64,000 nt of DNA from a bacterium UBP14_UBA6098 (GTDB taxonomy: Bacteria > UBP14 > UBA6098): contig DIWU01000008.1 of NCBI GenBank assembly GCA_002428525.1, forward strand, positions 114,443 to 178,442, written 5' to 3'. The notes beneath the pieces are model-generated. The model did not search any database. It was given only the letters and a program-made list of their open reading frames with translations, and was not told the origin of the DNA. Shown here piece after piece: positions 51,676 to 59,350 of the stretch. The position numbers were made by a program, and so were the translations under genes. Numbering within the stretch: position 1 is the stretch's first letter; each line of letters begins with the position of its first letter.

Positions 51676-52917
51676 TTAAAGCCCCGGATAGATCGGGAAA
51701 TCGGCGCACATCCGCGCGACCTTCTGCTTGATCTCCGCAAGCCTCGACTCGTTCTCGCGATTATCGATAGCCTCGACAATCCAACCCGCTATCTTCACCA
51801 TCTCGGCAGGCCCCATTCCGCGTGTCGTGATTGCCGGCGTGCCGACGCGGATTCCGCTCGTGACGAAGGGCTTTTCCGGGTCGAAGGGAATAGTGTTTTT
51901 GTTAACCGTGATTCCGGCCTTGTCGAGGGTCTTCTCCGCGACCTTGCCGGTGATCCCCTTCGCGCGAAGATCGACCAACAGAAGATGGTTGTCCGTCCCG
52001 CCGGATACTAAGCGAAGACCGCTCTCAGAGATAGCCTTCGCAAGGGCCTGCGCGTTCTCGAGCACCCTCTTTTGGTAGGCCTTGAAATCGGGTGAAAGAG
52101 CCTCTTTGAAACAAACCGCCTTCGCCGCGATAATATGCATCAACGGGCCGCCTTGAATCCCCGGCATAACCGACTTGTCGAGCTTCTGCGCGAAGGCCTC
52201 CTTGCAAAGCGCCATCCCGCCGCGCGGGCCGCGAAGGGTCTTATGCGTTGTAGTGGTCACATAATCGCAGTAGGGGATAGGCGAGGGGTGAAGCCCCGCG
52301 GCGACGAGGCCGGCAAAGTGCGCCATATCGGCGACCAATACCGCACCGACAGAGTCGGCGATTTCTCGGAAACGCTTGAAATCCCACTGTCTCGGGTATG
52401 CGCTCGCACCGGTCATGATGAGTTTCGGGCGAGTCTCCTCGGCTATTCGCGCGATCGCGGTATAATCGAGGCGCTCTGTGTCCTGCTCAACGCCATACTG
52501 CACGATCTTGTAAAGCGTCCCGCTGAAATTGACCGGATGGCCGTGCGTCAGATGGCCGCCGTGCGATAGGTTCAGCCCCATGATCGTGTCGCCGGGAACG
52601 AGCTCGGAGAAATAGACGGCCATATTGGCCTGCGAGCCGCTGTGCGGCTGAACGTTGGCGTGATCCGCCCCGAAAAGCTCCTTCGCCCTGTCTCTTGCGA
52701 TATCCTCGGCGATATCCACGAACTCGCAACCGCCGTAATAGCGCTTCTGCGGGTAGCCCTCGGCGTATTTATTCGTCAAAATCGAGCCCATAGCCTCGAG
52801 AACCGCCCGAGAGGTGTAATTTTCGCTGGCGATGAGCTCCAGCCCGTCGCGCTGGCGCTTGAGTTCTAAGCCGATTACATCGAATATCTCTTGATCCTTT
52901 TCCTTTAGAAAATCCAT
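51676..52917 (-). CDS. glyA: Serine hydroxymethyltransferase
   Basis: PLP enzyme converting serine and tetrahydrofolate to glycine and methylene-tetrahydrofolate; the folate product is also PanB's donor. The 413-aa protein has LELIASENYTSRAVLEAMGS, YAEGYPQKRYYGGCEFVD, NVQPHSGSQANMAVY, LSHGGHLTHGHPVNFSG, ADMAHFAGLVAAGLHPSP and the PLP lysine in VTTTTHKTLRGPRGG. I set ATG at 52917, directly after AGGAGG with 3 nt spacing; the open frame extends ten residues further. It lies 19 nt after rpiB. Confidence 0.97.
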   Translation of the reverse strand: MDFLKEKDQEIFDVIGLELKRQRDGLELIASENYTSRAVLEAMGSILTNKYAEGYPQKRYYGGCEFVDIAEDIARDRAKELFGADHANVQPHSGSQANMAVYFSELVPGDTIMGLNLSHGGHLTHGHPVNFSGTLYKIVQYGVEQDTERLDYTAIARIAEETRPKLIMTGASAYPRQWDFKRFREIADSVGAVLVADMAHFAGLVAAGLHPSPIPYCDYVTTTTHKTLRGPRGGMALCKEAFAQKLDKSVMPGIQGGPLMHIIAAKAVCFKEALSPDFKAYQKRVLENAQALAKAISESGLRLVSGGTDNHLLLVDLRAKGITGKVAEKTLDKAGITVNKNTIPFDPEKPFVTSGIRVGTPAITTRGMGPAEMVKIAGWIVEAIDNRENESRLAEIKQKVARMCADFPIYPGL

Positions 52918-52936
52918 GATCCTCCTTAATAAGTCA

Positions 52937-53392
52937 TTATTTTTCAATATCTTCTATCTTTGCGACCCTGCGGCGGTGCCTTTCTCCGCCCTCGAGGTCG
53001 CCGTCGAATTTCGTCGAAAGAAAAATCCTTACAGCCTCGATCGCCGAGGCCTCATCGATGAAGCTCGCGCCAAGGCAGATAATATTCGCGTTGTTATGTC
53101 TCCGCGCAAGCTCGGCCCGCTTTAAATCGCAGACCAGCGCCGCGCGAACCCCGCGAACCTTATTTGCCGCAATCGACATGCCGATTCCGCTCGTGCAAAT
53201 CAAAACCCCGAAGTCGGCGCTCTTTGCGGCGACCTCGCGAGCCACCTCACGGGCATAATCGGTATAATCGACCGAATCCGGCCCGAACGGCCCACTATCG
53301 ACAATCGCGAACTCCTCGCCCAAAGCCTTTATAATAGCCCCTTTGAGCGCGTAGCCGCCATGATCCGATGCTATCGATACGCTTTTTCCCAT
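52937..53392 (-). CDS. rpiB: Ribose-5-phosphate isomerase B
   Basis: Interconverts ribose-5-phosphate and ribulose-5-phosphate. The 151-aa protein has VSIASDHGGYALKGAI, DYTDYAREVAREVAAK, the cysteine loop LICTSGIGMSIAANKVRGVR, RRHNNANIICLGAS and a C-terminal FDGDLEGGERHRRRVAKIE. Length is typical. It would process ribose phosphate freed by the AMP nucleosidase encoded upstream. It is co-directional and 19 nt ahead of glyA. Confidence 0.95.
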   Translation of the reverse strand: MGKSVSIASDHGGYALKGAIIKALGEEFAIVDSGPFGPDSVDYTDYAREVAREVAAKSADFGVLICTSGIGMSIAANKVRGVRAALVCDLKRAELARRHNNANIICLGASFIDEASAIEAVRIFLSTKFDGDLEGGERHRRRVAKIEDIEK

Positions 53393-53430
53393 AGTCTCGA
53401 ATTATAATCATAAAACAATAATAAACAATA

Positions 53431-53460
53431 TAACTAATTGATTCGGCTTTCCAAAGTCAA
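53431..53460 (-). promoter_or_regulatory. Possible promoter for rpiB-glyA
   Basis: On the minus strand TTGACT (53460-53455), 18 nt, TAGTTA (53436-53431), about 40 nt before the rpiB ATG. The -10 is a poor match, and a TATATT lies a few bases further down, so this is a weak call. Confidence 0.35.
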
Positions 53461-53520
53461 GTTATTTCTGTTTAATATTAGGTTAAAGATATTTGGTGAT
53501 GAGTTATATGTGTTATATGA

Positions 53521-53604
53521 GAGCGCTGAAGCGCACGAAGATGGGTTAAGGGCAAAAGGTAAAGGGTAAAGGGTTTTACACGAAGGGCGCGGGGCGCGCT
53601 TTCG
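53521..53604. other. Non-coding stretch with short GC hairpins around a G-run cluster
   Basis: GCGC-TGAA-GCGC at 53523-53534, then four GGG runs at 53543-53573 (loops of 4, 11 and 4 nt) on the plus strand, then GCGCG/CGCGC around 53587-53600. The motif CACGAAG occurs on both sides of the G-runs. It lies between amn and rpiB. The G-runs meet a loose G-quadruplex pattern; no gene is visible. Confidence 0.45.
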
Positions 53605-53640
53605 ATCAAAACCCATAACCTATGACCTCAAATCCATAAT

Positions 53641-54411
53641 CTAAAACATAAAATGCTTGATTTGTTCGCCCTTCTCGCCGATTTCTGTCATCGCCTCGAT
53701 ACCGATATCGAGCTGAAGATCGCCAAACTCCGCCGTGACAAGCTTGTCGGACTCGGCCGTCTTAATCCCCTCGGGAGTCATAGGCAGATCGGAAACCAAA
53801 AGAAGCGCCCCGCGCGCAATCCCGTTCTTGTGCCCGACGAGAAACAATGTCGCGGTTTCCATGTCGATAGCAATCGCAGAAACCTTACGCAGGTAGCTCT
53901 TGAAGTCCTCATCCCACTCCCATAACCTGCGGTTTGCGGTGTAAATCACTCCGGAACGGTATTCGAGCTTTCGTTCTAATATCTTATTGGACACGAATTT
54001 ATGGAGCTTAAACGATGGAAGCGCAGGCACCTCTTTAGGATAATAATCGTCGCCGGTGCCCTCGCCGCGAATTGCGGCTATCGGCAAAATAAAATGGCCG
54101 ATCTCAGTCGAATGCTTAAGCCCGCCGCATTTGCCCAAAAAGAGCACCGCCTCCGGCGAACGCGCAACGAGAAGGTCCATTATCGTGGCGGCATTCGGCG
54201 AGCCGATCCCGAAATTGATCATCGAAAGGCCGTCGCTGTTGGTCGCGGACTGCATCGGATGATTTTCGCCCCAAACCTCGCAATCGAAGCGCTCACAGAA
54301 TGATTTAAGATGGTGATCGAAATTTGTAAGGAGAATATAATTCCCGATCCTGTCCGGCTCCGCGCCGATATACCGCGCAAACCACCTCTTCGCGATCTCG
54401 TATTTGTTCAT
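53641..54411 (-). CDS. amn: AMP nucleosidase (short type)
   Basis: Hydrolyses AMP to adenine and ribose-5-phosphate. The 256-aa protein belongs to the short, catalytic-domain-only Amn form common in Bacteroidota rather than the ~480-aa E. coli form. It has NYILLTNFDHHL, HPMQSATNSDGLSMINFGIG, SPNAATIMDLLVA, VLFLGKCGGLKHS, ILPIAAIRGEGTGDDYYP, VIYTANRRLWEWDEDF, IDMETATLFLVGH and LLLVSDLPMTPEGIKTAES. I set ATG at 54411; an in-frame GTG at 54426 is possible. The ribose phosphate it makes is a substrate for RpiB, encoded next downstream. Confidence 0.92.
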   Translation of the reverse strand: MNKYEIAKRWFARYIGAEPDRIGNYILLTNFDHHLKSFCERFDCEVWGENHPMQSATNSDGLSMINFGIGSPNAATIMDLLVARSPEAVLFLGKCGGLKHSTEIGHFILPIAAIRGEGTGDDYYPKEVPALPSFKLHKFVSNKILERKLEYRSGVIYTANRRLWEWDEDFKSYLRKVSAIAIDMETATLFLVGHKNGIARGALLLVSDLPMTPEGIKTAESDKLVTAEFGDLQLDIGIEAMTEIGEKGEQIKHFMF

Positions 54412-54530
54412 TTTGTATTCTTCCACAATCCATCGCCTCCCGAGCCTTTTGAAAGACCCAAAAAGCGAACATAAATGGGCATAAGAGTTTATTTTTAACA
54501 ATCCAAATCAAAGATACTGCGAAACGATCG

Positions 54531-55157
54531 CTAATCCCTCTTTCGGACATAGCTGACGCGGAAATCCTTCGAGACCTCCTTGATCAGTTTATCGGTGAGC
54601 TTTCCATAGGCCTTGTCCGGATTCTCGGAATTGAAGCTGAAATAGCCGCCGCTGAAGCCAGCGTCTGCGATCTCGCGCTCCGCCCTGCCCGAGCCCCTCC
54701 AAAGCGTCGCGCCGCTTTCGGTGTCGCGAAGCTTGACAGTCATAATCGAGGAAACCTTCACCTCGACACCCATCGAGGTCGGCCCCGAAAAGCTGTGAAT
54801 ATCCGTCGAAGGCTCCGAAAAATCGATATTCCCCGTGATAAGGGTTTTAATATCATACCGTTTGCCGATCTCTGCAAGTGCTTCGGGCCCCATCGAGGTC
54901 ATACCCAAGCCCTCGAGGACTTCCTCGACGGTTCCAAGCTCGATCAACTCAACTCCGGCTTGATCCTCAGAGATAGCCTCGATGAACCTCTGCGTGACAT
55001 AGTGACTGAGATTTCCCTGCGAGTTCGATTCGAACTCGACCACCCCCACAACCTCGTAGGCCTTGAGATCCAGCTTTGGCGGAACCATGACCTTCGGCGC
55101 GCAACCGGCAAAGAACAGGGAAATGATCCCAATCGAAACTAAAACAACGCGTCTCAC
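54531..55157 (-). CDS. Outer-membrane-type lipoprotein, CsgG/FlgO-like
   Basis: A 208-aa protein with a lipobox (GIISLFFAGC, Cys19). The mature part resembles the CsgG/FlgO nucleotide-hydrolase-like fold: VGVVEFESNSQGNLSHYVTQ, RFIEAISEDQAGVELIE, EIGKRYDIKTLITGNIDFSE, SIMTVKLRDTESGATLWRGS and a C-terminal helix KLTDKLIKEVSKDFR. Such lipoproteins often support secretion or envelope assembly. The start is GTG 55157 with GGAGGATAA ahead. The small membrane-anchored protein gene is 38 nt upstream. Confidence 0.75.
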   Translation of the reverse strand: MRRVVLVSIGIISLFFAGCAPKVMVPPKLDLKAYEVVGVVEFESNSQGNLSHYVTQRFIEAISEDQAGVELIELGTVEEVLEGLGMTSMGPEALAEIGKRYDIKTLITGNIDFSEPSTDIHSFSGPTSMGVEVKVSSIMTVKLRDTESGATLWRGSGRAEREIADAGFSGGYFSFNSENPDKAYGKLTDKLIKEVSKDFRVSYVRKRD

Positions 55158-55195
55158 TTATCCTCCGATTGATGAGCTAAAAGATTCACCGGCGA

Positions 55196-55597
55196 TTATT
55201 CGCCCTTATAAAGCGAGAACAGAAAAAGCCTCATCTCGGCCTCGGCGGTGTTCCCGCCCTTGGCGAGCGCCGCGACAACCGCATCGCGTTGCTTTGCGGC
55301 CTCGGCGAATGGCGAAGTCCCTTTGTCCGCAAGCGGTTGCGCCCGCTCGAAACCCGAGATCGCGCGAGTGTTCGCAATGCCGTAGTTCTTGTTCATTGTG
55401 GCCATGTAGGCCCCGATGAACTCGTTGAGGGCAATCCGATACGGCTCCGAGAACTCGAGGCGCTCGTAAACCATCTTGAGGTTGTCGCCGCAGTCCTCGA
55501 GCTGTTTCTGCATCTCGACCTTCTTCATCGACATCGGGACGAAACCGATCAGAAAGCCCACAATCAAGCAAATTAGTCCAGAGATAACGAACTTCAT
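55196..55597 (-). CDS. Small membrane-anchored helical protein of unknown function
   Basis: 133 aa. An N-terminal uncleaved helix (FVISGLICLIVGFLIGFVPM) is followed by a likely coiled segment (KKVEMQKQLEDCGDNLKMVY) and further helices up to LFLFSLYKGE. No recognised motif. ATG follows AGGAGGAAAA. It precedes the CsgG-like lipoprotein gene, which suggests a common envelope role. Confidence 0.65.
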   Translation of the reverse strand: MKFVISGLICLIVGFLIGFVPMSMKKVEMQKQLEDCGDNLKMVYERLEFSEPYRIALNEFIGAYMATMNKNYGIANTRAISGFERAQPLADKGTSPFAEAAKQRDAVVAALAKGGNTAEAEMRLFLFSLYKGE

Positions 55598-55668
55598 TTT
55601 TCCTCCTGAGTTAGAACAGCCTTATAAACTCTTAATAAACAAAAACCCTTAAATCAGCTCTCGAAGCG

Positions 55669-57084
55669 CTACTTAATCAGCAAAACCTTTTTCGACGCTG
55701 TTTTTCCGCCCGCTCGAGCCACAACAAAATAGCATCCGCCGGCCAAATCGACTCCGGAATTATCCCTGCCGTCCCATAGCAGATTTTGCCTTGTAAATCG
55801 GCCGGAAACACCGTCTCTGTCGGGCTTCGACAATGTCCTCACCATGGCGCCGTTTACATTGTAAATCTCCACCGAGGGCGAGTGGGGGATATCGAAACCG
55901 AAATCGAGGCCGATCCGAAGCTCTGTGTTGAAGGGATTTGGCGAGACCTCAAGCATAATTCCGCTCGGGTTCGTAACCCGCTTGATCCCGAGAACAAAAT
56001 CGCTATAACAAAAACGCTCGATCATGACATCCTCCTCGCTGAGGACTGTGAAGCATAGATCCTCGTCGTCGGCGTAGGCCGAGATGTAATGATACGAACG
56101 CTCGCAGTGTATCGTAAATTCGCCTCCGGAGACCGAATAAAGCGGCGCTCCGCCTCCTCCGGCGACGAAATAGTGAATCCCGTCAACATAGCTATGTTCA
56201 TAACAGTGGTCGTGCCCCGCCGCGACGACATGAACACCCAACGAGTCGTAAAGCGGCTTGAGCACCGACCGGACGATCAAATTGCTACCGTGGTTGCTTG
56301 TCGAGTAGGGCGATTCGTGTTCGTTGATTATAATCCATCGAGTCGTGGATGGGATGGAATCCGTAAGTGTTGCCAAAAGCCAGTTATATTGTTCACTGCC
56401 AACGAGATAGGAGTTATAGACATTGATCGAAATAATCGAGAGACACCCCGCATGAATCGCATACCACTCCTCGTTATTCGGCAGATCGAACAAATACTTA
56501 TAAATATCATAGGGTATCTCGTGGTTGCCTATTGTCGAGATATATGGCACCCGCGCGGCGATTGTGTCCGTCGCATCGAAATAGGAGTCCCAGTCGTCGA
56601 TACTCCATGCCGCGTCGCCGAGATCGCCGGTATGAATAACCAGCGCGGGATTCTTCTCGAACATCCGCTCGCAAACCGCGGTGTGAACCTCCTCATTCGT
56701 TCGGCAATCGCCGTAAATACAGAACCGCATCGGCGAGCCGGGGAGGGGCATCGTTCGGAAGGAATAAACCGGCGAGCTCTCATCGCCGGCAATAACCTTG
56801 TAAAAGACGAGCGTTCCGGGGCTATACCCCGAGATACTGAAAGAAGCCCTAATATCCAAAGACGAAATATCGACCGAGTTGTCCAACGAGCCGTCCGAGA
56901 AATAACCCGCGGAATCGTCCCAATCGATACGCGCCGAATCCCAAAGGCTCTTGCCGAATTGAACCGTCGCGCCGGCCGTCGAGGGGCAGGTTAAATACGG
57001 ACCGTAATCGATTCCCCCCCATAGAGTTGCGGCTCCAACGACCAAGAATACCAGAACACGGTGTTTTGAAACTTTCATTTTCAT
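55669..57084 (-). CDS. Exported purple-acid-phosphatase-like metallophosphoesterase with sorting tail
   Basis: A 471-aa secreted phosphoesterase. After a signal peptide (VLVFLVVGAATLWGG) comes a FN3-like N-terminal domain as in purple acid phosphatases, then the dimetal motifs GDCRTNEEV, IHTGDLGDAAW, STIGNHEIPYD, INEHESPYST and AAGHDHCYEHSY. The usual first GDxG-type motif reads GDCR. The C-terminus is an NPFN sorting tail ending KVLLIK. It should release phosphate from extracellular esters. The codon at 57078 (third residue, Met) may be the better start relative to TGGGAAA. Preceded by a good promoter. Confidence 0.88.
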   Translation of the reverse strand: MKMKVSKHRVLVFLVVGAATLWGGIDYGPYLTCPSTAGATVQFGKSLWDSARIDWDDSAGYFSDGSLDNSVDISSLDIRASFSISGYSPGTLVFYKVIAGDESSPVYSFRTMPLPGSPMRFCIYGDCRTNEEVHTAVCERMFEKNPALVIHTGDLGDAAWSIDDWDSYFDATDTIAARVPYISTIGNHEIPYDIYKYLFDLPNNEEWYAIHAGCLSIISINVYNSYLVGSEQYNWLLATLTDSIPSTTRWIIINEHESPYSTSNHGSNLIVRSVLKPLYDSLGVHVVAAGHDHCYEHSYVDGIHYFVAGGGGAPLYSVSGGEFTIHCERSYHYISAYADDEDLCFTVLSEEDVMIERFCYSDFVLGIKRVTNPSGIMLEVSPNPFNTELRIGLDFGFDIPHSPSVEIYNVNGAMVRTLSKPDRDGVSGRFTRQNLLWDGRDNSGVDLAGGCYFVVARAGGKTASKKVLLIK

Positions 57085-57109
57085 TTCCCAATAAATTTTA
57101 TAATTACTA

Positions 57110-57138
57110 AATATAAGCTTAGTTTATTGAATATGCAA
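57110..57138 (-). promoter_or_regulatory. Sigma-70-type promoter for the metallophosphoesterase gene
   Basis: On the minus strand TTGCAT (57138-57133), 17 nt, TATATT (57115-57110), with about 20 nt to the start codon. It is the same hexamer pair seen before ricT. Confidence 0.6.
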
Positions 57139-57157
57139 ATAAATCATTTAACTCTCC

Positions 57158-57229
57158 CCGGTGCGTCGGGATCACAGCCGTCGCCGGAAAGTCCGCTTTC
57201 CGCGACAGCTGTGATCGGCGACAGGCCGG
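57158..57229. repeat. Long imperfect palindrome (about 28 bp paired)
   Basis: Core stem 57170-57178 with 57208-57216 (9 bp). Inside it are four more pairs (57180-57183 with 57203-57206) and a 7-bp hairpin (57185-57191 with 57196-57202, loop of 4). Outside are GTCG/CGAC (57165-57168 with 57219-57222) and CCGG/CCGG (57158-57161 with 57226-57229). No T-tract. It sits just upstream of a promoter and downstream of the 5'-nucleotidase gene. Confidence 0.7.
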
Positions 57230-57261
57230 TCGGCGATTAGGTTTTATTAGCGATTTTGTCC

Positions 57262-57299
57262 CGGCCCCTCGTCACGCGCTATGCGCGTCCGAGGCCCCG
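57262..57299. repeat. GC-rich imperfect hairpin just after the 5'-nucleotidase stop
   Basis: ACGCGC (57274-57279) pairs with GCGCGT (57283-57288) over a 3-nt loop, then CCTCG (57267-57271) with CGAGG (57290-57294), then a symmetric CC/CC internal loop, then CGG (57262-57264) with CCG (57297-57299). It starts 6 nt past the stop codon on the minus strand. The following minus-strand bases are A-rich rather than T-rich, so this is a 3'-end structure but not a classical terminator. Confidence 0.65.
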
Positions 57300-57304
57300 A
57301 TAGG

Positions 57305-59182
57305 TCACTTGAGCAACACGATCCTCTTCGTGAGTGTTGCCGCCCTGTCGAGTTTGGCTCGGACGAGATAGACACCCGAGGGAATCTGTGGTTTAGGTGT
57401 CCAAATCCACTCGATTGCGGTCGAGTATTCCTGTTGCGGGGAATCGAGATGGGCGTTGTCGATTCTTCGGCCGGCGATATCGAAGATTTCTATATCGAGC
57501 GCATTTCCGGTTGGGTATGCTTGGTCGAATAATATTCGCACCGTCGAGTTGAATGGATTCGGCGCGATCGAGAGCGAGTATTCGCAGGGTTTTTGACCGA
57601 ATTCCGGAAGGCCTGCGGCGAGATTGATTAGCCTGCCGACCGAATGATAGACCGGCACGAAATCTTCGCGCCTGCAATAGGCGACAATCGCCTCGTAGGC
57701 CGTGATATCGCTTGTATCGACCGGCGGATGGGGATAGCTAACCATCTCGAAGGCGTGAAGCACCATCTCATTCGTGGCCATTGAATATCTCGCGTCGGCG
57801 CTCCAAAGCTCGCCCCCTATATAGAATGTCGAGCGGTCGATTTTGTTGAGGAAAGAGCCGTCAGGATTATACGAAAGTTGCATTCCGCCGAACTGCGGAT
57901 AGGCGTCCGGGCCAATAGCCGCCGCGATGAAGACGTATTCGAGAAGCTGAATCAATTCGGTGCCGGAAAACTCCATACGAACGAGCCTGCCGTTGAGTCT
58001 TTTGTTGGGGTCATAGCTCATGGGCATCGCGCGGAAAAGGTCGGCGCAGGTCACAGGGCCGGGGTTTGTTGACATACGAAGCGAGCCGCGCGCCTCCACG
58101 GAAATATCGGTTCCAAGTGCCGCGAGATAGGCGTCAGTGACGATATTCCCAAGTGGGGTATCCTCGAAGCCGGCCTCGGACATCGATGTCCAACCGACAA
58201 GGCTGGATTCGGCCGTAAAGGCAACTGTTGTGTAAGGGTCGAGGCCTATTATCGCCGATATCGTGTCCCGGTAGGCATTCAGGCGTTCCCTCGCGAGCGG
58301 GTTCTCGGGTATCGCCGAAACGATCGGTATCACATCCCAATCGACAAAACGCAAGCCGGTGCCGTCAATATATTCCATCGTTAAATGACCAATATACCTC
58401 AGATTGGAACCGGCCATCACAACCGGCGTGCTGTCTCCGCCGGAAAAGACCCATTCGGGCTCGAAAAGCGTCGAATGATCATGCCCTCCGATAACCGCGG
58501 ATATATTCGGAAGCGCCGCGGATAAAAGGTCTTCGGTAATATCGAGGTGCTCGAGCGCGATCGCGCAATCCGCGCCCGAAGGAACACCGACAGCCTCGAT
58601 GGCCTCGATCGGGTCTGTGACCGCAAGCGGGGATATCCACCCTGCCATGTTAACCTCTTCGGTTAGAGCACCTATCAGCGCGATATGTATGCTATCATCA
58701 TCGCCATCTTTTGGAAATGCAAATATCCTATATGGTTCCAAGTCCCCCGCAAGATTTGGATAGCCCGTGGCGTCCAAATTTGCGCAAACTAACGGCACAT
58801 CGATAGTCCCAAGCATCGAGTCCAAAAGCTCGGGGCCGTAATCAAATTCGTGGTTCCCAAGACAGATCGCTTTAACACCGGCATTAAGCCATAGGTCGAA
58901 AACCGCGCGGCCCATCGTGGCCTGCGTGAGCATATCGCCGGTCATCAAATCGCCGGCGTGAACCGCGAGAATATTTGGATACAGGGCTCTGAGCGAATCC
59001 ATGACGGTCACTGCACGAGCGTAGCCGCCAAACGGCCCCTCGAGCGTGAGCGGATTGCGAGGGCCGTAGGACTCCATCACCGAATGGCAGTCGTTTATCG
59101 TGACGAAATGCACGACAGTCGCCCCGCAAAAAACACCGAGCGCTAAGACTAATATTATGAAAATAAAAGACTTATATTGCAT
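57305..59182 (-). CDS. Exported UshA/5'-nucleotidase-family phosphohydrolase with sorting tail
   Basis: A 625-aa secreted nucleotidase or cyclic-nucleotide phosphodiesterase. Signal peptide FIFIILVLALGVFCGATV. Metallophosphatase motifs: VHFVTINDCHS, AVHAGDLMTGDMLTQ, KAICLGNHEFDYGPELLDSM, VIGGHDHSTLF. The C-terminal 5'-nucleotidase substrate domain follows (about 330-540, including ADLFRAMPMSYDPNKRL), then an NPFN sorting tail ending KRIVLLK. I chose ATG at 59182 with AGGAGAGG ahead. It would dephosphorylate extracellular nucleotides so that nucleosides can be imported. Confidence 0.91.
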   Translation of the reverse strand: MQYKSFIFIILVLALGVFCGATVVHFVTINDCHSVMESYGPRNPLTLEGPFGGYARAVTVMDSLRALYPNILAVHAGDLMTGDMLTQATMGRAVFDLWLNAGVKAICLGNHEFDYGPELLDSMLGTIDVPLVCANLDATGYPNLAGDLEPYRIFAFPKDGDDDSIHIALIGALTEEVNMAGWISPLAVTDPIEAIEAVGVPSGADCAIALEHLDITEDLLSAALPNISAVIGGHDHSTLFEPEWVFSGGDSTPVVMAGSNLRYIGHLTMEYIDGTGLRFVDWDVIPIVSAIPENPLARERLNAYRDTISAIIGLDPYTTVAFTAESSLVGWTSMSEAGFEDTPLGNIVTDAYLAALGTDISVEARGSLRMSTNPGPVTCADLFRAMPMSYDPNKRLNGRLVRMEFSGTELIQLLEYVFIAAAIGPDAYPQFGGMQLSYNPDGSFLNKIDRSTFYIGGELWSADARYSMATNEMVLHAFEMVSYPHPPVDTSDITAYEAIVAYCRREDFVPVYHSVGRLINLAAGLPEFGQKPCEYSLSIAPNPFNSTVRILFDQAYPTGNALDIEIFDIAGRRIDNAHLDSPQQEYSTAIEWIWTPKPQIPSGVYLVRAKLDRAATLTKRIVLLK

Positions 59183-59246
59183 ACTACCTCTCCTTGAAAG
59201 CTCCAGTAATACTAATTTTTCAATAATATTACTCGTTTTCCTAATA

Positions 59247-59263
59247 TTAACAATTATTGTCAA
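59247..59263. promoter_or_regulatory. Near-perfect 17-nt palindrome upstream of the 5'-nucleotidase gene
   Basis: Fourteen of sixteen non-central positions are palindromic, with a perfect ACAAT-T-ATTGT core. It overlaps a TTGACA-like/TTGTTA sequence that, read on the minus strand with 16 nt spacing to TAATAT, could be the promoter. A repressor operator is plausible; the regulator is unknown. Confidence 0.35.
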
Positions 59264-59350
59264 TACCCCTCAAAATGTGTTTCTATATAATTGAAAATGC
59301 AATAAAAAATAAAATCGAATATCGAACATAACACATTGTGCAATAAAGTA

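Noticed and set aside
57262..57299. Classical Rho-independent terminator
   Set aside because: The hairpin is in the right place, but the minus-strand continuation is GACAAAATC, without a T-run.
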